In this document: positions 32,672 to 40,695 of the stretch, one piece after another
How the letters are laid out: each line of letters opens with the position of its first letter
How positions within the stretch are numbered: position 1 is the stretch's first letter
Assembly: GCA_045805265.1 (NCBI GenBank)
Contig: JBJMLO010000013.1
Location: 124,001 to 188,000, forward strand
Direction of reading: 5' to 3'
DNA length: 64,000 nt
Origin: JBJMLO01 sp045805265
Lineage (GTDB): Bacteria; Actinomycetota; UBA4738; JACQTL01
Position numbers and translations under genes: made by a program
Notes under the pieces: generated by a model
Told to the model about the DNA's origin: nothing
What the model saw: only the letters and a program-made list of their open reading frames with translations
Databases searched by the model: none

Positions 32672-34309
32672 GTGGCGGTCACCCAGGCGAGGCCGAAGCC
32701 CATCGCACCGGAGCCCCACCGCCGGCGGGTGCTCGAGTGGCTCACCACGACCGACCACAAGAAGATCGGAATCCTCTACCTCGTCAACTCGTTCTCGTTC
32801 TTCGTCATCGCTGGCATCCTGGCGCTGCTGATGAGGTCGGAGCTGGCCCGTCCGGGCCAGCAGTTCCTGTCCGCGCACGCCTACAACCAGGTCTTCACCG
32901 AACACGGCACGCTGATGATCTTCCTGTTCGTCTTCCCGACCCTGGCCGGGTTCGGGAACTACTTCGTTCCCCTCCAGATCGGCGCGCTGGACATGGCGTT
33001 CCCCCGGGTCAACGCGCTGTCGTTCTGGCTGCTCCCCGTGGGGGGCCTGACCATCGTGTCGGGGTTCCTGGCCAAGGGTGGCGCGGCGGCCGGGGGCTGG
33101 ACCAGCTTCGCCCCGCTGTCGAAGCAGCTGGGGACGGGGGAGGACCTGTGGATCGCCGGGCTCCTGCTGGTGGGGGCGGCGTCCATCCTCGGGGCGATCA
33201 ACTTCATCGTGACCATCCTGCGGATGCGTGCGCCCGGCATGAGCATGATGCGCATGCCCATCTTCTGCTGGAGCACGCTGGCCACGTCGCTCCTGGTGGT
33301 GCTGGCGACCCCGGTCATCACGGCGGGACTGATCATGCTGTTCGCCGACCGCCACCTGGGGACCACGTTCTTCTCCGCGGTCAAGGGCGGGAGCCCGATC
33401 TACTGGCAGCACATCTTCTGGTTCTTCGGGCACCCCGAGGTGTACATGCTGATCCTGGCGGCGTGGGGCATCGTGAGCGAGATCATCCCCGTGTTCTCGG
33501 GGAAGCCGCTGTTCGGATACCGGGGCGTGGTCCTGGCCTTCCTCCTGATCACCGCGCTGTCGTTCAGCGTGTGGGCCCACCACATGTTCGTCACCGGGGC
33601 CGTCGAGCTGCCCTTCTTCAGCATCACGACCGAGATGATCTCGATCCCGACGGGCGTGCTGTTCTTCAACTGGCTGGCCACGATATGGAAGGGGAAGCTC
33701 AGGTTGGAACCCCCGATGCTCTTCGCGCTCGGGTTCGTGGCCATGTTCCTGATCGGGGGGATCGACGGCGTGTGGATGGCCGCGCCCGCCATGGACTTCG
33801 CCCTCCACGACACGTACTGGGTGGTGTCCCACTTCCACTACGTGCTGTTCGGCGGGACGGTCTTCGGGATCATGGCCGGGATCTACTACTGGTTCCCCAA
33901 GATCACCGGGCGGATGCTGTCCAGGAGGCTCGGCCAATGGCACTTCTGGCTGCAGCTGATCGGGTTCAACCTCACCTTCTTCCCCATGCACCTGCTGGGC
34001 CTGAAGGGCATGCCCCGGCGGATCGCCGACTACGCGCCGGACCGGGGCTGGAACACGCTGAACCTCATCTCGAGCATCGGCGCGTTCGTCATCGCCATCT
34101 CGATGTTGGTCTTCGCGGTGAACGTGATCTCCACGCTCCGCAAGCCGAGAACCGCGCCGGCCGACCCGTGGAGAGGGAACACGCTGGAGTGGGCCACGTC
34201 CTCACCCCCGCCGGTCCACAACTTCGACCGGCTTCCGGCCATCGGCTCCGCTCGTCCGGTGTACGACGCGCGAGTCGCCGGGAGGGCCGCCGACGGAGAC
34301 GGATCGTGA
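32672..34309 (+). CDS. ctaD: Cytochrome c oxidase subunit I (heme-copper oxidase, A-type)
   Basis: This 545-residue subunit has 12 membrane helices. All metal ligands are present: low-spin heme His in 'FTEHGTLMIF', CuB His plus cross-linked Tyr in 'FGHPEVYML', CuB His-His in 'WAHHMFV' and heme His residues in 'VSHFHYVLFGG'. The D-channel entry Asp is in 'ALDMAFPRVN' and the Glu of HPEVY is kept. At the K-channel position, the usual Lys of 'IPTGVK' is Leu330 ('IPTGVLFFNWLA'). The GTG at 32672 follows GGGAGGAG. The stop overlaps ctaE by 4 bp. Confidence 0.95.
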   Translation: MAVTQARPKPIAPEPHRRRVLEWLTTTDHKKIGILYLVNSFSFFVIAGILALLMRSELARPGQQFLSAHAYNQVFTEHGTLMIFLFVFPTLAGFGNYFVPLQIGALDMAFPRVNALSFWLLPVGGLTIVSGFLAKGGAAAGGWTSFAPLSKQLGTGEDLWIAGLLLVGAASILGAINFIVTILRMRAPGMSMMRMPIFCWSTLATSLLVVLATPVITAGLIMLFADRHLGTTFFSAVKGGSPIYWQHIFWFFGHPEVYMLILAAWGIVSEIIPVFSGKPLFGYRGVVLAFLLITALSFSVWAHHMFVTGAVELPFFSITTEMISIPTGVLFFNWLATIWKGKLRLEPPMLFALGFVAMFLIGGIDGVWMAAPAMDFALHDTYWVVSHFHYVLFGGTVFGIMAGIYYWFPKITGRMLSRRLGQWHFWLQLIGFNLTFFPMHLLGLKGMPRRIADYAPDRGWNTLNLISSIGAFVIAISMLVFAVNVISTLRKPRTAPADPWRGNTLEWATSSPPPVHNFDRLPAIGSARPVYDARVAGRAADGDGS

Positions 34310-34911
34310 GCACGGCCGAGCTGGCGGGCGACGAACGCGCCGTCCGGGGGACGAGCAGCCCGGTGCTGGGGATGGTGCTCTTCGTGGCCTCGGAAGCGAT
34401 GTTCTTCGCCGCGTTCTTCGCCATCTACGCGATGAGCTACTCGTCGCAGCCGGCCTGGCCGCCCAAGGACATCACGGTGCCGGGCATGGGGATGCCGTCC
34501 GTGATGACCGGCCTCATGGTCGCGAGCAGCCTCTTCCTCCAGCTGGGGGTTCGAGCCATCCGGAAGGGCGACGAGCGGCGGCTCTCGCTGTGGCTGGCGA
34601 CGACGCTCGTCCTGGGGGCGGCCTTCGTGGCGCTGCAGCTGTACGGCTACTCGCAGGTCGAGTTCGGGATCCGGTCGGGCATCTACGCGTCGCTCTTCTA
34701 CATCATGTCCGGGGTGGCGCTGGCCCACGTGGCCGGCGGCGTGGCCTTCCTCGGCCTCGTTCTCGTCCGGTCGGCCACGGGTCGACTGACGATGGTTCGG
34801 CAGGAGCCCGCGGAGGCGGCCGCCATCTACTGGCACTTCGTCGTCGTCGTGTCCGTAGCCATCTACGTCGCGTTCTACCTCCTGCCCTCGGTGTTCCCCA
34901 AGGGGCCGTGA
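34306..34911 (+). CDS. ctaE: Cytochrome c oxidase subunit III
   Basis: This 201-residue subunit has five membrane helices. It shows 'VLFVASEAMFFAAFFAIYAM' with the conserved Glu, 'YASLFYIMSGVALAHVAGGVAF' (in outline, with the buried His), and 'IYWHFVVVVSVAIYV'. It is the short five-helix form found in many actinobacterial oxidases. The GTG overlaps the ctaD stop (GTGA), so the two are coupled. Confidence 0.93.
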   Translation: MSTAELAGDERAVRGTSSPVLGMVLFVASEAMFFAAFFAIYAMSYSSQPAWPPKDITVPGMGMPSVMTGLMVASSLFLQLGVRAIRKGDERRLSLWLATTLVLGAAFVALQLYGYSQVEFGIRSGIYASLFYIMSGVALAHVAGGVAFLGLVLVRSATGRLTMVRQEPAEAAAIYWHFVVVVSVAIYVAFYLLPSVFPKGP

Positions 34912-34948
34912 ACGTCTCCGCGGTCTCGCTACGACGGGAGGGAGCGGG

Positions 34949-35380
34949 TTGAGGCTGTACGCACGCGTCGTCCTGGGGCTGGCCCTGTTCCTCGTCGTCG
35001 CCGGCGTGATCTACGGCTCCACGAGTCACGAGTACGTGGGCACGCTGCTGTTCGTGGTCGCCGCCGCCGGCCTTGCCCTCGTCGGGCTGTTCGTCCGCCG
35101 GGCGGTTCGGGTGACCGCGCGCGAGACGCGGTCCGAGGAGCACGCCGAAGAGGAGCCCCACGTGACGCCGACCATCTGGCCGTTCGTGCTGTCGCTGGCG
35201 GGCGTGGCGCTCGTCCTCGGCGCGATCGTCAGCACGTGGCTCCTGGCCATCGGCGCGGTGTTGTTCGTGACCGCCAGCGTCGGCTGGTTCGCGGACACCG
35301 GCCGGCAGTGGGGCGATGACCGGCACGGGTCGGCGGCCGAGCGTCACCACTCGGACGAAGGCTCAGCTTCGCAGCAGTAG
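34949..35380 (+). CDS. Cytochrome c oxidase subunit IV-like membrane protein
   Basis: This 143-residue protein has four membrane helices in two hairpins (about 5-25, 30-48, 72-92 and 95-115) and a hydrophilic acidic/His-rich tail. Size, topology and place right after ctaE match the actinobacterial oxidase subunit IV (CtaF-like). The TTG start follows GGGAGGGAGCGGG. Its last 18 bp overlap the stop region of a small opposite-strand gene. Confidence 0.8.
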   Translation: MRLYARVVLGLALFLVVAGVIYGSTSHEYVGTLLFVVAAAGLALVGLFVRRAVRVTARETRSEEHAEEEPHVTPTIWPFVLSLAGVALVLGAIVSTWLLAIGAVLFVTASVGWFADTGRQWGDDRHGSAAERHHSDEGSASQQ

Positions 35381-35548
35381 GAACACGGTGGTCAGGACCA
35401 GCGTGAGGAGGATCGTCAGGTAGACGATCGCGTGGTACTGGGAGGGGCTGGGGCTGGGAAGGTCCGCGGGATTGCACCTCCGGCACACCGAGCGACCCGA
35501 TGAAACCGTGATCCCGCACCGCACGCACCGGTCGTACAGGGGCCGCAT
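35363..35548 (-). CDS. Small zinc-ribbon membrane protein
   Basis: This 61-residue protein has an N-terminal four-cysteine ribbon ('CVRCGITVSSGRSVCRRC') and one C-terminal membrane helix ('HAIVYLTILLTLVLTTVFLLL' in outline). Small zinc-ribbon membrane proteins of this kind are common but unassigned. A TAGAAT hexamer ends 10 nt before the ATG. It lies between the oxidase operon and a cupredoxin gene; a link to either is unproven. Confidence 0.6.
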   Translation of the reverse strand: MRPLYDRCVRCGITVSSGRSVCRRCNPADLPSPSPSQYHAIVYLTILLTLVLTTVFLLLRS

Positions 35549-35590
35549 GTCGGTTCGAATTCTACGCCGCGCCCGCGGGCGTGGCTCCGG

Positions 35591-35989
35591 CTACTCGACC
35601 GTGATCTTGCCGGCCATGCCCGAGCCGTCCGGCTTCCCGTGGAACTTGCAGTAGAAGATGTAGGTCCCCGGCTTGATCGCGTTGCCGGGAGGCGCCAGGG
35701 TCTGCGACTTCCCGCCGTCCAGCGTGACGTCGACCGGCGTTCCCACGATCGTGAACGTGTGGGTGATGGACCCGGTGTTCTGGAGGTCCAGGCTCTGGGT
35801 GTTCTTCGCGATGATGCAGTCCGGGACGAACTTGAGCGAATTCTCGGCCTTCACCGTGAAGCTCGACCCCGACGACAGGTCCGAGCACGCCCCGGCGGTC
35901 GTGGCGGCGGGCGTGGTGCCGCCACCGCCACCGCCACACCCGGCGAGCAGCAGCCCCGCCGCGAACGCCATTCCGATCGTCTTTCGCAC
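35591..35989 (-). CDS. Cupredoxin (plastocyanin-like) lipoprotein
   Basis: This 132-residue protein has a lipobox ('LLLAGCGGG') and a glycine-rich linker. A cupredoxin domain follows with His in 'SITHTFTIVG', Cys and His in 'IFYCKFHGKPDG' and Met in 'SGMAGKITVE', a complete type-1 copper set. It probably carries electrons or copper outside the membrane near the oxidase. The GTG at 35989 has GGGGGAGG 8 nt upstream. A 12-bp perfect palindrome lies at its probable transcription start, and a TetR gene stands divergently. Confidence 0.88.
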   Translation of the reverse strand: MRKTIGMAFAAGLLLAGCGGGGGGTTPAATTAGACSDLSSGSSFTVKAENSLKFVPDCIIAKNTQSLDLQNTGSITHTFTIVGTPVDVTLDGGKSQTLAPPGNAIKPGTYIFYCKFHGKPDGSGMAGKITVE

Positions 35990-36007
35990 GAACTTGCCTC
36001 CCCCGAT

Positions 36008-36019
36008 CCGGATATCCGG
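36008..36019. promoter_or_regulatory. Palindrome at the cupredoxin transcription start, candidate TetR operator
   Basis: CCGGATATCCGG is a perfect 12-bp palindrome in the 126-bp gap between the divergent cupredoxin and tetR genes. On the minus strand TATGCT (36023-36028) is a fitting -10, so the palindrome would cover the start of the transcript. A repressor bound here would block the cupredoxin gene. Confidence 0.4.
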
Positions 36020-36101
36020 CGGAGCATACGCACTCGTACGGCCCGGCGCGAGGATTTTCCTGCCGACCCCTCCGGCGGAAATCCGGGCCCGGCCGCGCCC
36101 G

Positions 36102-36107
36102 TAGACT
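36102..36107 (+). promoter_or_regulatory. Candidate -10 element of tetR (leaderless)
   Basis: TAGACT (TAnnnT) ends 8 nt before the ATG at 36116, and no Shine-Dalgarno site is present, which suggests a leaderless transcript. Confidence 0.4.
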
Positions 36108-36115
36108 GGGTGTCG

Positions 36116-36745
36116 ATGGCGCGGGCGGAGGTCGATCGGGTTGCGAGCTCCCGGCGGCGGGTGGCCAAGCCCGCCGACGAGCGGCGCGAGGACCTGCTGG
36201 CGGCCGCGCGGCGGGTGTTCGCCGAGAAGGGCCTGCCGAACGCCACCATCGCCGACGTCACCGAGGCCGCCGGCGTGGCCAAGGGCACGTTCTACCTGCA
36301 CTTCGACTCCAAGGAGGCGCTGCTCGGCGCGCTGAAGCAGCGGTTCGTCGACGACCTGGTCTCGCGGGCGCTGCAGCTGTACACGACGGTCGGGCACGAC
36401 GACTGGTGGGCGCTCGCCGACGTGACGGTCGAGAGCATGATCGATTACCTGCTCGAGCACCGGGACCTCATCCAGGTCTTCGCCCGGGACGGGTTCCAGC
36501 CGCAGAGCTCGGCACTGTTCGGCGACGCCTCGGGCAAGCTCCGGAACATGTTCGCCGCCGGGATCAAGGCGGGGACGGACGCCGGCGCGTTCGACGCCGC
36601 CGACCCGGTGCTGACGGCGACCTTCCTCGACCACGCGATCCACGGGACCGTGGAGCACGCCGTCCTGTACGAGGGCGGGATCGATCGCGACTACCTGGTG
36701 GCGGGCGCCAAGGAGCTCCTGCGCCGCGTCCTCCGCGGTTCCTGA
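36116..36745 (+). CDS. TetR-family transcriptional regulator
   Basis: This 209-residue regulator has a typical TetR helix-turn-helix (about 22-68): 'LLAAARRVFAEKGLPNATIADV' in outline, then 'VAKGTFYLHFDSKEALL'. The C-terminal ligand domain (about 80-209) is helical; the ligand is unknown. It is divergent from the cupredoxin lipoprotein gene, which is its most likely target besides itself. Confidence 0.92.
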   Translation: MARAEVDRVASSRRRVAKPADERREDLLAAARRVFAEKGLPNATIADVTEAAGVAKGTFYLHFDSKEALLGALKQRFVDDLVSRALQLYTTVGHDDWWALADVTVESMIDYLLEHRDLIQVFARDGFQPQSSALFGDASGKLRNMFAAGIKAGTDAGAFDAADPVLTATFLDHAIHGTVEHAVLYEGGIDRDYLVAGAKELLRRVLRGS

Positions 36746-36758
36746 CGCGCGCCGCGCT

Positions 36759-38177
36759 TCAGCTCGTCCCGGCGCACAACGCCGTGATCGTCCGCAGGGT
36801 CGGCACGAACACACAGCCCGAGGCGGCGGACGGGCTGGCGAAGTGGGAGACGTCGGCGAGGTCCCGCCGCACCACCTCGTGGCCGCTCGTCTCGTCGAGA
36901 CCGACGAGCGCCCCCGACGAGAGGTCCACCGTCCACACGAGCCCGCCGGCGACGATGGGAGGTCCGGCGTCGAAGGAGGCCGACGTCCACCGCCGCGAGA
37001 AGCTTCCCCCGTCGTCGGCCACGGTCAGCGCCACGAGGCCGTCCGTGCAGGGAACGTAGACGCTGTGCAGCGTGTGCGCGGTCCCCCCGAAGGACCCGTC
37101 GCACACCGAGTCGCTGAAGACCTCGTGCCCGACACCGCCGAGGTGCGCGCCGTCCAGCAGGTATCCCACCCCCTCCTTGCCGATCTGGAAGACCCGGCCC
37201 CCCGGCAGCACCGCCGGCCCCGCGGACCCGAGGTCCACGTCGCCCGCGTTGAGCTGTGCCCAGTTCTCCGGCGCGAAGAAGGCGATCGGCTCGAGCGCGG
37301 GCGACAGCTCGAGGACGCTGTCGCCGAGGTCGAACTGGGTGTCGGAGGAGCTGTTCCCCGTCGCGACGTACACGTTGCCGGCGTCATCGACCGCCGGCCC
37401 GGAGGGAGCCCAGATGCCGCCGCGGTTCTGCGTCGGTACCCGATAGTCGAGCAGGGGCCCGCTCCCGTCGGCGGTGACGGCCGCGACCCACCCGTGGTAG
37501 TCGCCGCAGTCGCCGAGCAGGCCTCCGAACGCCGCGTAGACGCGCCCGTTGGCCAGGGCCAGGGCCGACCGGAGCTGCTGCGTGAGCGGGTCCATGCCGG
37601 GCGGGTCGATCGGGCGATGCCACACGACATCGCCGGTTCGCTCCCGGAGCGCGAAGAGCTCGTGATGGCCCGGCGCCAGGAACGCGGCCGCGTAGATCAG
37701 GCCGGTCGCCGGGTCGATGGCGGGCGTCGCGGTGATCCCCGAGGTGGGCTCGATGTTGCCGCAGGGAAGGGTGGAGCTGTCGACCGGGGTTCCGAGGTTG
37801 GTCCTCCAGGCGATCGCACCGGTCGAGCCGTCGAGGGCGTAGACCGTGTTGCCCTCCGTCGCCGTGAACACCGTGCCGCCGTCGACCAGGGGCTCGGCAT
37901 ACACGTCCCCGTCCAGCTCGGGCGAGACCCAGGACTGCCGCCCATTGCCGAGCGAGGGCCCCTCCGCGAACCCGCTCCTGGCGCCGTCGCGGTGGTAGGT
38001 CACCCACTCGCCACCCCGCGGCGACGGAGCCGGGCTGCCGGGAGTGGTCCCCGAGGGCTGCGAGATCGGGGGGAACGAGAGTGACGGGGGCGGGGCGGGG
38101 CTCGAGCTCGAACACGCGGTGGCGAGGACCACCACGGAACCGGCCAGGGCCATCCGGCGCGCCCGGGGGGCAGCCAT
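36759..38177 (-). CDS. PQQ-like beta-propeller lipoprotein
   Basis: This 472-residue protein has a lipobox ('LATACSSSS'), a Pro/Ser-rich linker and an eight-bladed-type PQQ-like propeller (about 65-472) with blades such as 'GGTVFTATEGNTVYALDGSTGAIAW' in outline, 'GLIYAAAF' and 'DAGNVYVATGN'. The complete active-site set of a quinoprotein dehydrogenase is not evident, so binding or scaffolding is as likely as catalysis. Paired cysteines (for example 'LPCGN', 'GDCGDY', 'DSVCDGS', 'VPCTDG') suggest disulfides outside the cell. Confidence 0.82.
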   Translation of the reverse strand: MAAPRARRMALAGSVVVLATACSSSSPAPPPSLSFPPISQPSGTTPGSPAPSPRGGEWVTYHRDGARSGFAEGPSLGNGRQSWVSPELDGDVYAEPLVDGGTVFTATEGNTVYALDGSTGAIAWRTNLGTPVDSSTLPCGNIEPTSGITATPAIDPATGLIYAAAFLAPGHHELFALRERTGDVVWHRPIDPPGMDPLTQQLRSALALANGRVYAAFGGLLGDCGDYHGWVAAVTADGSGPLLDYRVPTQNRGGIWAPSGPAVDDAGNVYVATGNSSSDTQFDLGDSVLELSPALEPIAFFAPENWAQLNAGDVDLGSAGPAVLPGGRVFQIGKEGVGYLLDGAHLGGVGHEVFSDSVCDGSFGGTAHTLHSVYVPCTDGLVALTVADDGGSFSRRWTSASFDAGPPIVAGGLVWTVDLSSGALVGLDETSGHEVVRRDLADVSHFASPSAASGCVFVPTLRTITALCAGTS

Positions 38178-38191
38178 GCGGCGTCGGGAGG

Positions 38192-38356
38192 TTACGAGGC
38201 CGGGCGCTTGAGGTAGGCGACCAGCGAGCGGCCGCCCTGGGGGTTCTCGATCTGGAGGACCGTCACCAGCTCCCAGCCGTCCTGTCCGAACGTGTTCAGG
38301 ATCTCCCCGGGATTGTGCTCCAGGAGCGGTCCCACGAAGTACTCCCATCGCTGCAT
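38192..38356 (-). CDS. DUF4177-type small protein
   Basis: This 54-residue protein reads 'MQRWEYFVGPLLEHN', then a 'LNTFGQDGWELVTVLQI' core and 'GGRSLVAYLKRP'. The 'W-EY ... N..G..GWELV ... AYLKRP' pattern fits DUF4177, whose function is unknown. The ATG comes directly after the stop codon of the CoA-binding gene, so the genes are co-translated. It is easily missed because of its length. Confidence 0.75.
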   Translation of the reverse strand: MQRWEYFVGPLLEHNPGEILNTFGQDGWELVTVLQIENPQGGRSLVAYLKRPAS

Positions 38357-38860
38357 CTACGCCTCCCGTTCCACCCGCCGTTTCGCCGTGCGGATGCACA
38401 CGCCCATGATCACGTCGAGCCCGGCCTCGGTCGCGATGCGCGCCGCCTCCTCGTTGATGATCCCGCTCTGCAGCCACAGCACCTTCGCGCCGATCTCGAC
38501 GGCCTGCCGGGCGATCTCCGGTGTCTTGTCGGCGCGGCGGAACACGTCGACGACGTCGACCTTCTCGGGGACGTCCAGCAGCGACGGGTAGGCCTGCTCG
38601 CCCAGGACCTCGGTCACGTGCGGGTTCACCGGGACGATCCGGTACCCCTTCTCCTGGAGGTACTCGGCGACGTCGTACGCGTCGCGGGTGCGGTCGGTGC
38701 TGAGGCCGACGACTGCGATCGTCCGCGCCTCGCCCAGGATGGCCTGCAGCTCGCGCACGCTCGGGTCCTGGGGGTCCTGCACGCCACCCGGCCAGTCGCG
38801 TCCCGTGTACCCGCTGGGGCCGGTCGGCGCGTCTACGCGACCCGGCTCTGGAGCATCCAC
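38357..38860 (-). CDS. CoA-binding domain protein (YccU family)
   Basis: This 167-residue protein is a CoA_binding Rossmann domain: 'RTIAVVGLSTDRTRDAYDVAEYLQEKG' in outline, 'IVPVNPHVTEVLGEQAYPSL', 'VDVVDVFRRADKTPEIA', 'LWLQSGIINEEAARIA' and 'MGVCIRTA'. The biochemical role of the family is unsettled. The GTG at 38860 is chosen because AAAGGAGG stands 4 nt before it; this overlaps the NUDIX gene by 28 bp. Another GTG at 38782 lacks that site. Confidence 0.88.
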   Translation of the reverse strand: MDAPEPGRVDAPTGPSGYTGRDWPGGVQDPQDPSVRELQAILGEARTIAVVGLSTDRTRDAYDVAEYLQEKGYRIVPVNPHVTEVLGEQAYPSLLDVPEKVDVVDVFRRADKTPEIARQAVEIGAKVLWLQSGIINEEAARIATEAGLDVIMGVCIRTAKRRVEREA

Positions 38861-39447
38861 GGCGCCTCCTTTCGCACGAGATCGAGGAACCCCTTGAGGA
38901 TCCGGCCGGTCGCCCCCCAGATGACCTTCCCGCCCACGTCGTAGGTGTGGCCGGTCCACGTCCGCCCCCCGATGTCCCATTCGACCTCCGCCTCCGCGCG
39001 ATCCAGCTCGGCGAGCGAGGCCTCGATGATCTCGGCGATCTCCGCCGGATTCGGCGTGAACACCGGCCGCTCGTGGAGGAGGCCGACGAACGGGACGATC
39101 AGGATCCCGGTCACGAACGTCGGCAGGGGGGCCAGGGAGCCGAGGATCTCGACCGCGTCGGGGCGGACGCCGATCTCCTCGTGCGCCTCGCGCAGCGCGG
39201 TCTGGGCCAGGTCGTCGTCGCCGGGGTCGGGCATCCCTCCGGGAAACGAGATCTCGCCCGCGTGCCGGGACAGCTCGGCCGTGCGCTCGGTGAACACGAG
39301 CGAGGGCGGATCCGGTCCCGCCACCAGCGGCAGCAGCACGCCGGCCGGGCGGCCGAACCCCTGCGGGAGATGGTCCGGCGCCGCCGGCAGCACGGCGTGG
39401 AGTGCGGCAGCGATGTCGGCCGGCGAGGAGTCCATCACACCCGCCAT
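38833..39447 (-). CDS. NUDIX hydrolase, CoA-pyrophosphatase (NudL) type
   Basis: This 204-residue hydrolase has the UPF0035 signature directly before the Nudix box: 'HAGEISFPGGMPDPGDDDLAQ' in outline, then 'TALREAHEEIGV'. This arrangement is typical of enzymes that cleave CoA to 3',5'-ADP and phosphopantetheine. It overlaps a CoA-binding gene, which fits a CoA-related role. Confidence 0.9.
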   Translation of the reverse strand: MAGVMDSSPADIAAALHAVLPAAPDHLPQGFGRPAGVLLPLVAGPDPPSLVFTERTAELSRHAGEISFPGGMPDPGDDDLAQTALREAHEEIGVRPDAVEILGSLAPLPTFVTGILIVPFVGLLHERPVFTPNPAEIAEIIEASLAELDRAEAEVEWDIGGRTWTGHTYDVGGKVIWGATGRILKGFLDLVRKEAPWMLQSRVA

Positions 39448-39484
39448 GGTAGTTGAGGGTCGGCGGCAGTCCCGAAGGGAGTCG

Positions 39485-40264
39485 TCAGAACACGCCGGAG
39501 AACATGCCGCCGTCGACCGACAGCATCACGCCGGTGAGGTAGGAGGCCCGCTCGCCGGCGAGGAACGCGACCACGTCGCCCAGCTCCCGGGGGTCGCCGA
39601 GGCGGCCCATCGGCACGCCGGCGGCCTGGGCGGCGATCCCCTCCTCCTCGCTCCCCGATTGCGCCGCCGCCAGTTGCCGCGCGCGGTCGGTGAGAAGCCG
39701 GCCGGGCAGCACGGCGTTCACGGTGATGCCCTCGGGCGCGACCTCGCGGGCCAGCGTCTTGAGGAACCCCACCGCGGCCAGCCGCACCGCGTTCGACAGG
39801 GCCAGCCCGGGGATGGGTTCCTTCACCGAGGAACCGAGGATGGCAACGATCCGCCCGTAGCCGGCCGCCCGCATGTGGGGCAGCGCCTCGCGGGCCATGC
39901 GGACGGCGGACAGGAAGTTGGACTCGATCGCCGCCAGATATTCCTCGTCGGAGAAGTCCAGCGACCCGCCCGGCGGGGGCCCGCCGGCGTTGGCGACCAG
40001 GACCTGGCACCCGCCGAGCGCCGCGGCGGCATCCCGGACGAACCCCGTCGCCCCCTCCGCGGTCCCCACGTCGGCGACGATCCCGACCACGTCCGCGCCG
40101 GTGGCCCCGGCAATGCCGGCCCGGGCGGCCTCGACCCCGGCGCCGTCGCGGGCGCAGATGGCCACGCGCGCCCCCTCGCGCGCCAGCGCGGTCGCGCAGG
40201 CCAGGCCGAGGCCCCTGCTTCCCGCGGCCACCGCCGCCGGCCTTCCTGCGAGTCCCAGCTCCAC
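39485..40264 (-). CDS. Short-chain dehydrogenase/reductase-like protein lacking the YxxxK motif
   Basis: This 259-residue SDR has the Rossmann loop 'AAGSRGLGLACATALA', 'VLVANAGGPPPG' and 'ILGSSVKEPIPGLALSNAVRL'. Where the catalytic 'YxxxK' should stand the sequence is 'LSNAVRL', so the usual Tyr and Lys are missing. A subfamily with this feature is known, and its chemistry is unclear. The end 'ASYLTGVMLSVDGGMFSG' is normal. The GTG at 40264 has GGAGGGAGG 7 nt upstream. Confidence 0.88.
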   Translation of the reverse strand: MELGLAGRPAAVAAGSRGLGLACATALAREGARVAICARDGAGVEAARAGIAGATGADVVGIVADVGTAEGATGFVRDAAAALGGCQVLVANAGGPPPGGSLDFSDEEYLAAIESNFLSAVRMAREALPHMRAAGYGRIVAILGSSVKEPIPGLALSNAVRLAAVGFLKTLAREVAPEGITVNAVLPGRLLTDRARQLAAAQSGSEEEGIAAQAAGVPMGRLGDPRELGDVVAFLAGERASYLTGVMLSVDGGMFSGVF

Positions 40265-40289
40265 GTCGTGTCCTCCCTCCGGTCGCTCG

Positions 40290-40295
40290 TATCAT
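40290..40295 (+). promoter_or_regulatory. Candidate -10 element of the A-type Fe-S carrier gene
   Basis: TATCAT (TAnnnT) ends 7 nt before the GTG at 40303. The upstream ATG at 40294 lies inside this hexamer and so is an unlikely start. On the other strand CATGAT (40291-40296) could serve the SDR gene, making a second overlapping bidirectional pair. Confidence 0.4.
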
Positions 40296-40302
40296 GGAAC
40301 GC

Positions 40303-40650
40303 GTGAGCACCGAGACGCAGGCGCCCGTGCTGACCATCACCGAACCCGCCGCCCGGCGCGTGCGCGCGGTCGCCGACCGCCAGGGCCGCCCCGGCGCCGT
40401 GCTCCGGATCCGGATCGTGGCGGGCGGATGCGACGGCTTCGAGTACGAGATGGGCCTGGAGGACGCCCCGACCGAGACCGACCAGGTGCTCGAGGCACAC
40501 GGCCTCCGCGTGGCCGTCGACCCCCGCAGCGCGCCGATCCTGCAGGGCTCGACGCTCGAGTTCCACGACCTCATGCTCGGCGGCGGCCTGAAGGTCGTGA
40601 ACCCGCAGGCCACCCACGAGTGCACCTGCGGCAAGTCGTTCGCGATCTAG
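40303..40650 (+). CDS. A-type iron-sulfur carrier protein (IscA/ErpA/HesB family)
   Basis: This 115-residue protein carries Fe-S clusters to target enzymes. The three ligand cysteines are seen in 'VAGGCDGFEYEM' and 'HECTCGKSFAI' (CxC near the end), with 'LEFHDLMLGGGLKVVNPQA' between. I prefer the GTG at 40303 to the ATG at 40294 because a -10 hexamer covers the latter. It stands alone, away from other suf or isc genes. Confidence 0.9.
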   Translation: MSTETQAPVLTITEPAARRVRAVADRQGRPGAVLRIRIVAGGCDGFEYEMGLEDAPTETDQVLEAHGLRVAVDPRSAPILQGSTLEFHDLMLGGGLKVVNPQATHECTCGKSFAI

Positions 40651-40683
40651 CGTCGGGATCGCCACGTTTCTTCCTCCGAGGGC

Positions 40684-40689
40684 TACGCT
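40684..40689 (+). promoter_or_regulatory. Candidate -10 element of the SpoIIE-type phosphatase gene
   Basis: TACGCT (TAnnnT) ends 6 nt before the GTG at 40696, with no ribosome site between, consistent with a leaderless mRNA. Confidence 0.4.
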
Positions 40690-40695
40690 CTGCAC

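Noticed and set aside
35549..35580. A tRNA-like GGTTCGAATTC T-arm string
   Set aside because: No acceptor stem or anticodon arm can be formed around it; it lies in the leader of the small zinc-ribbon gene.
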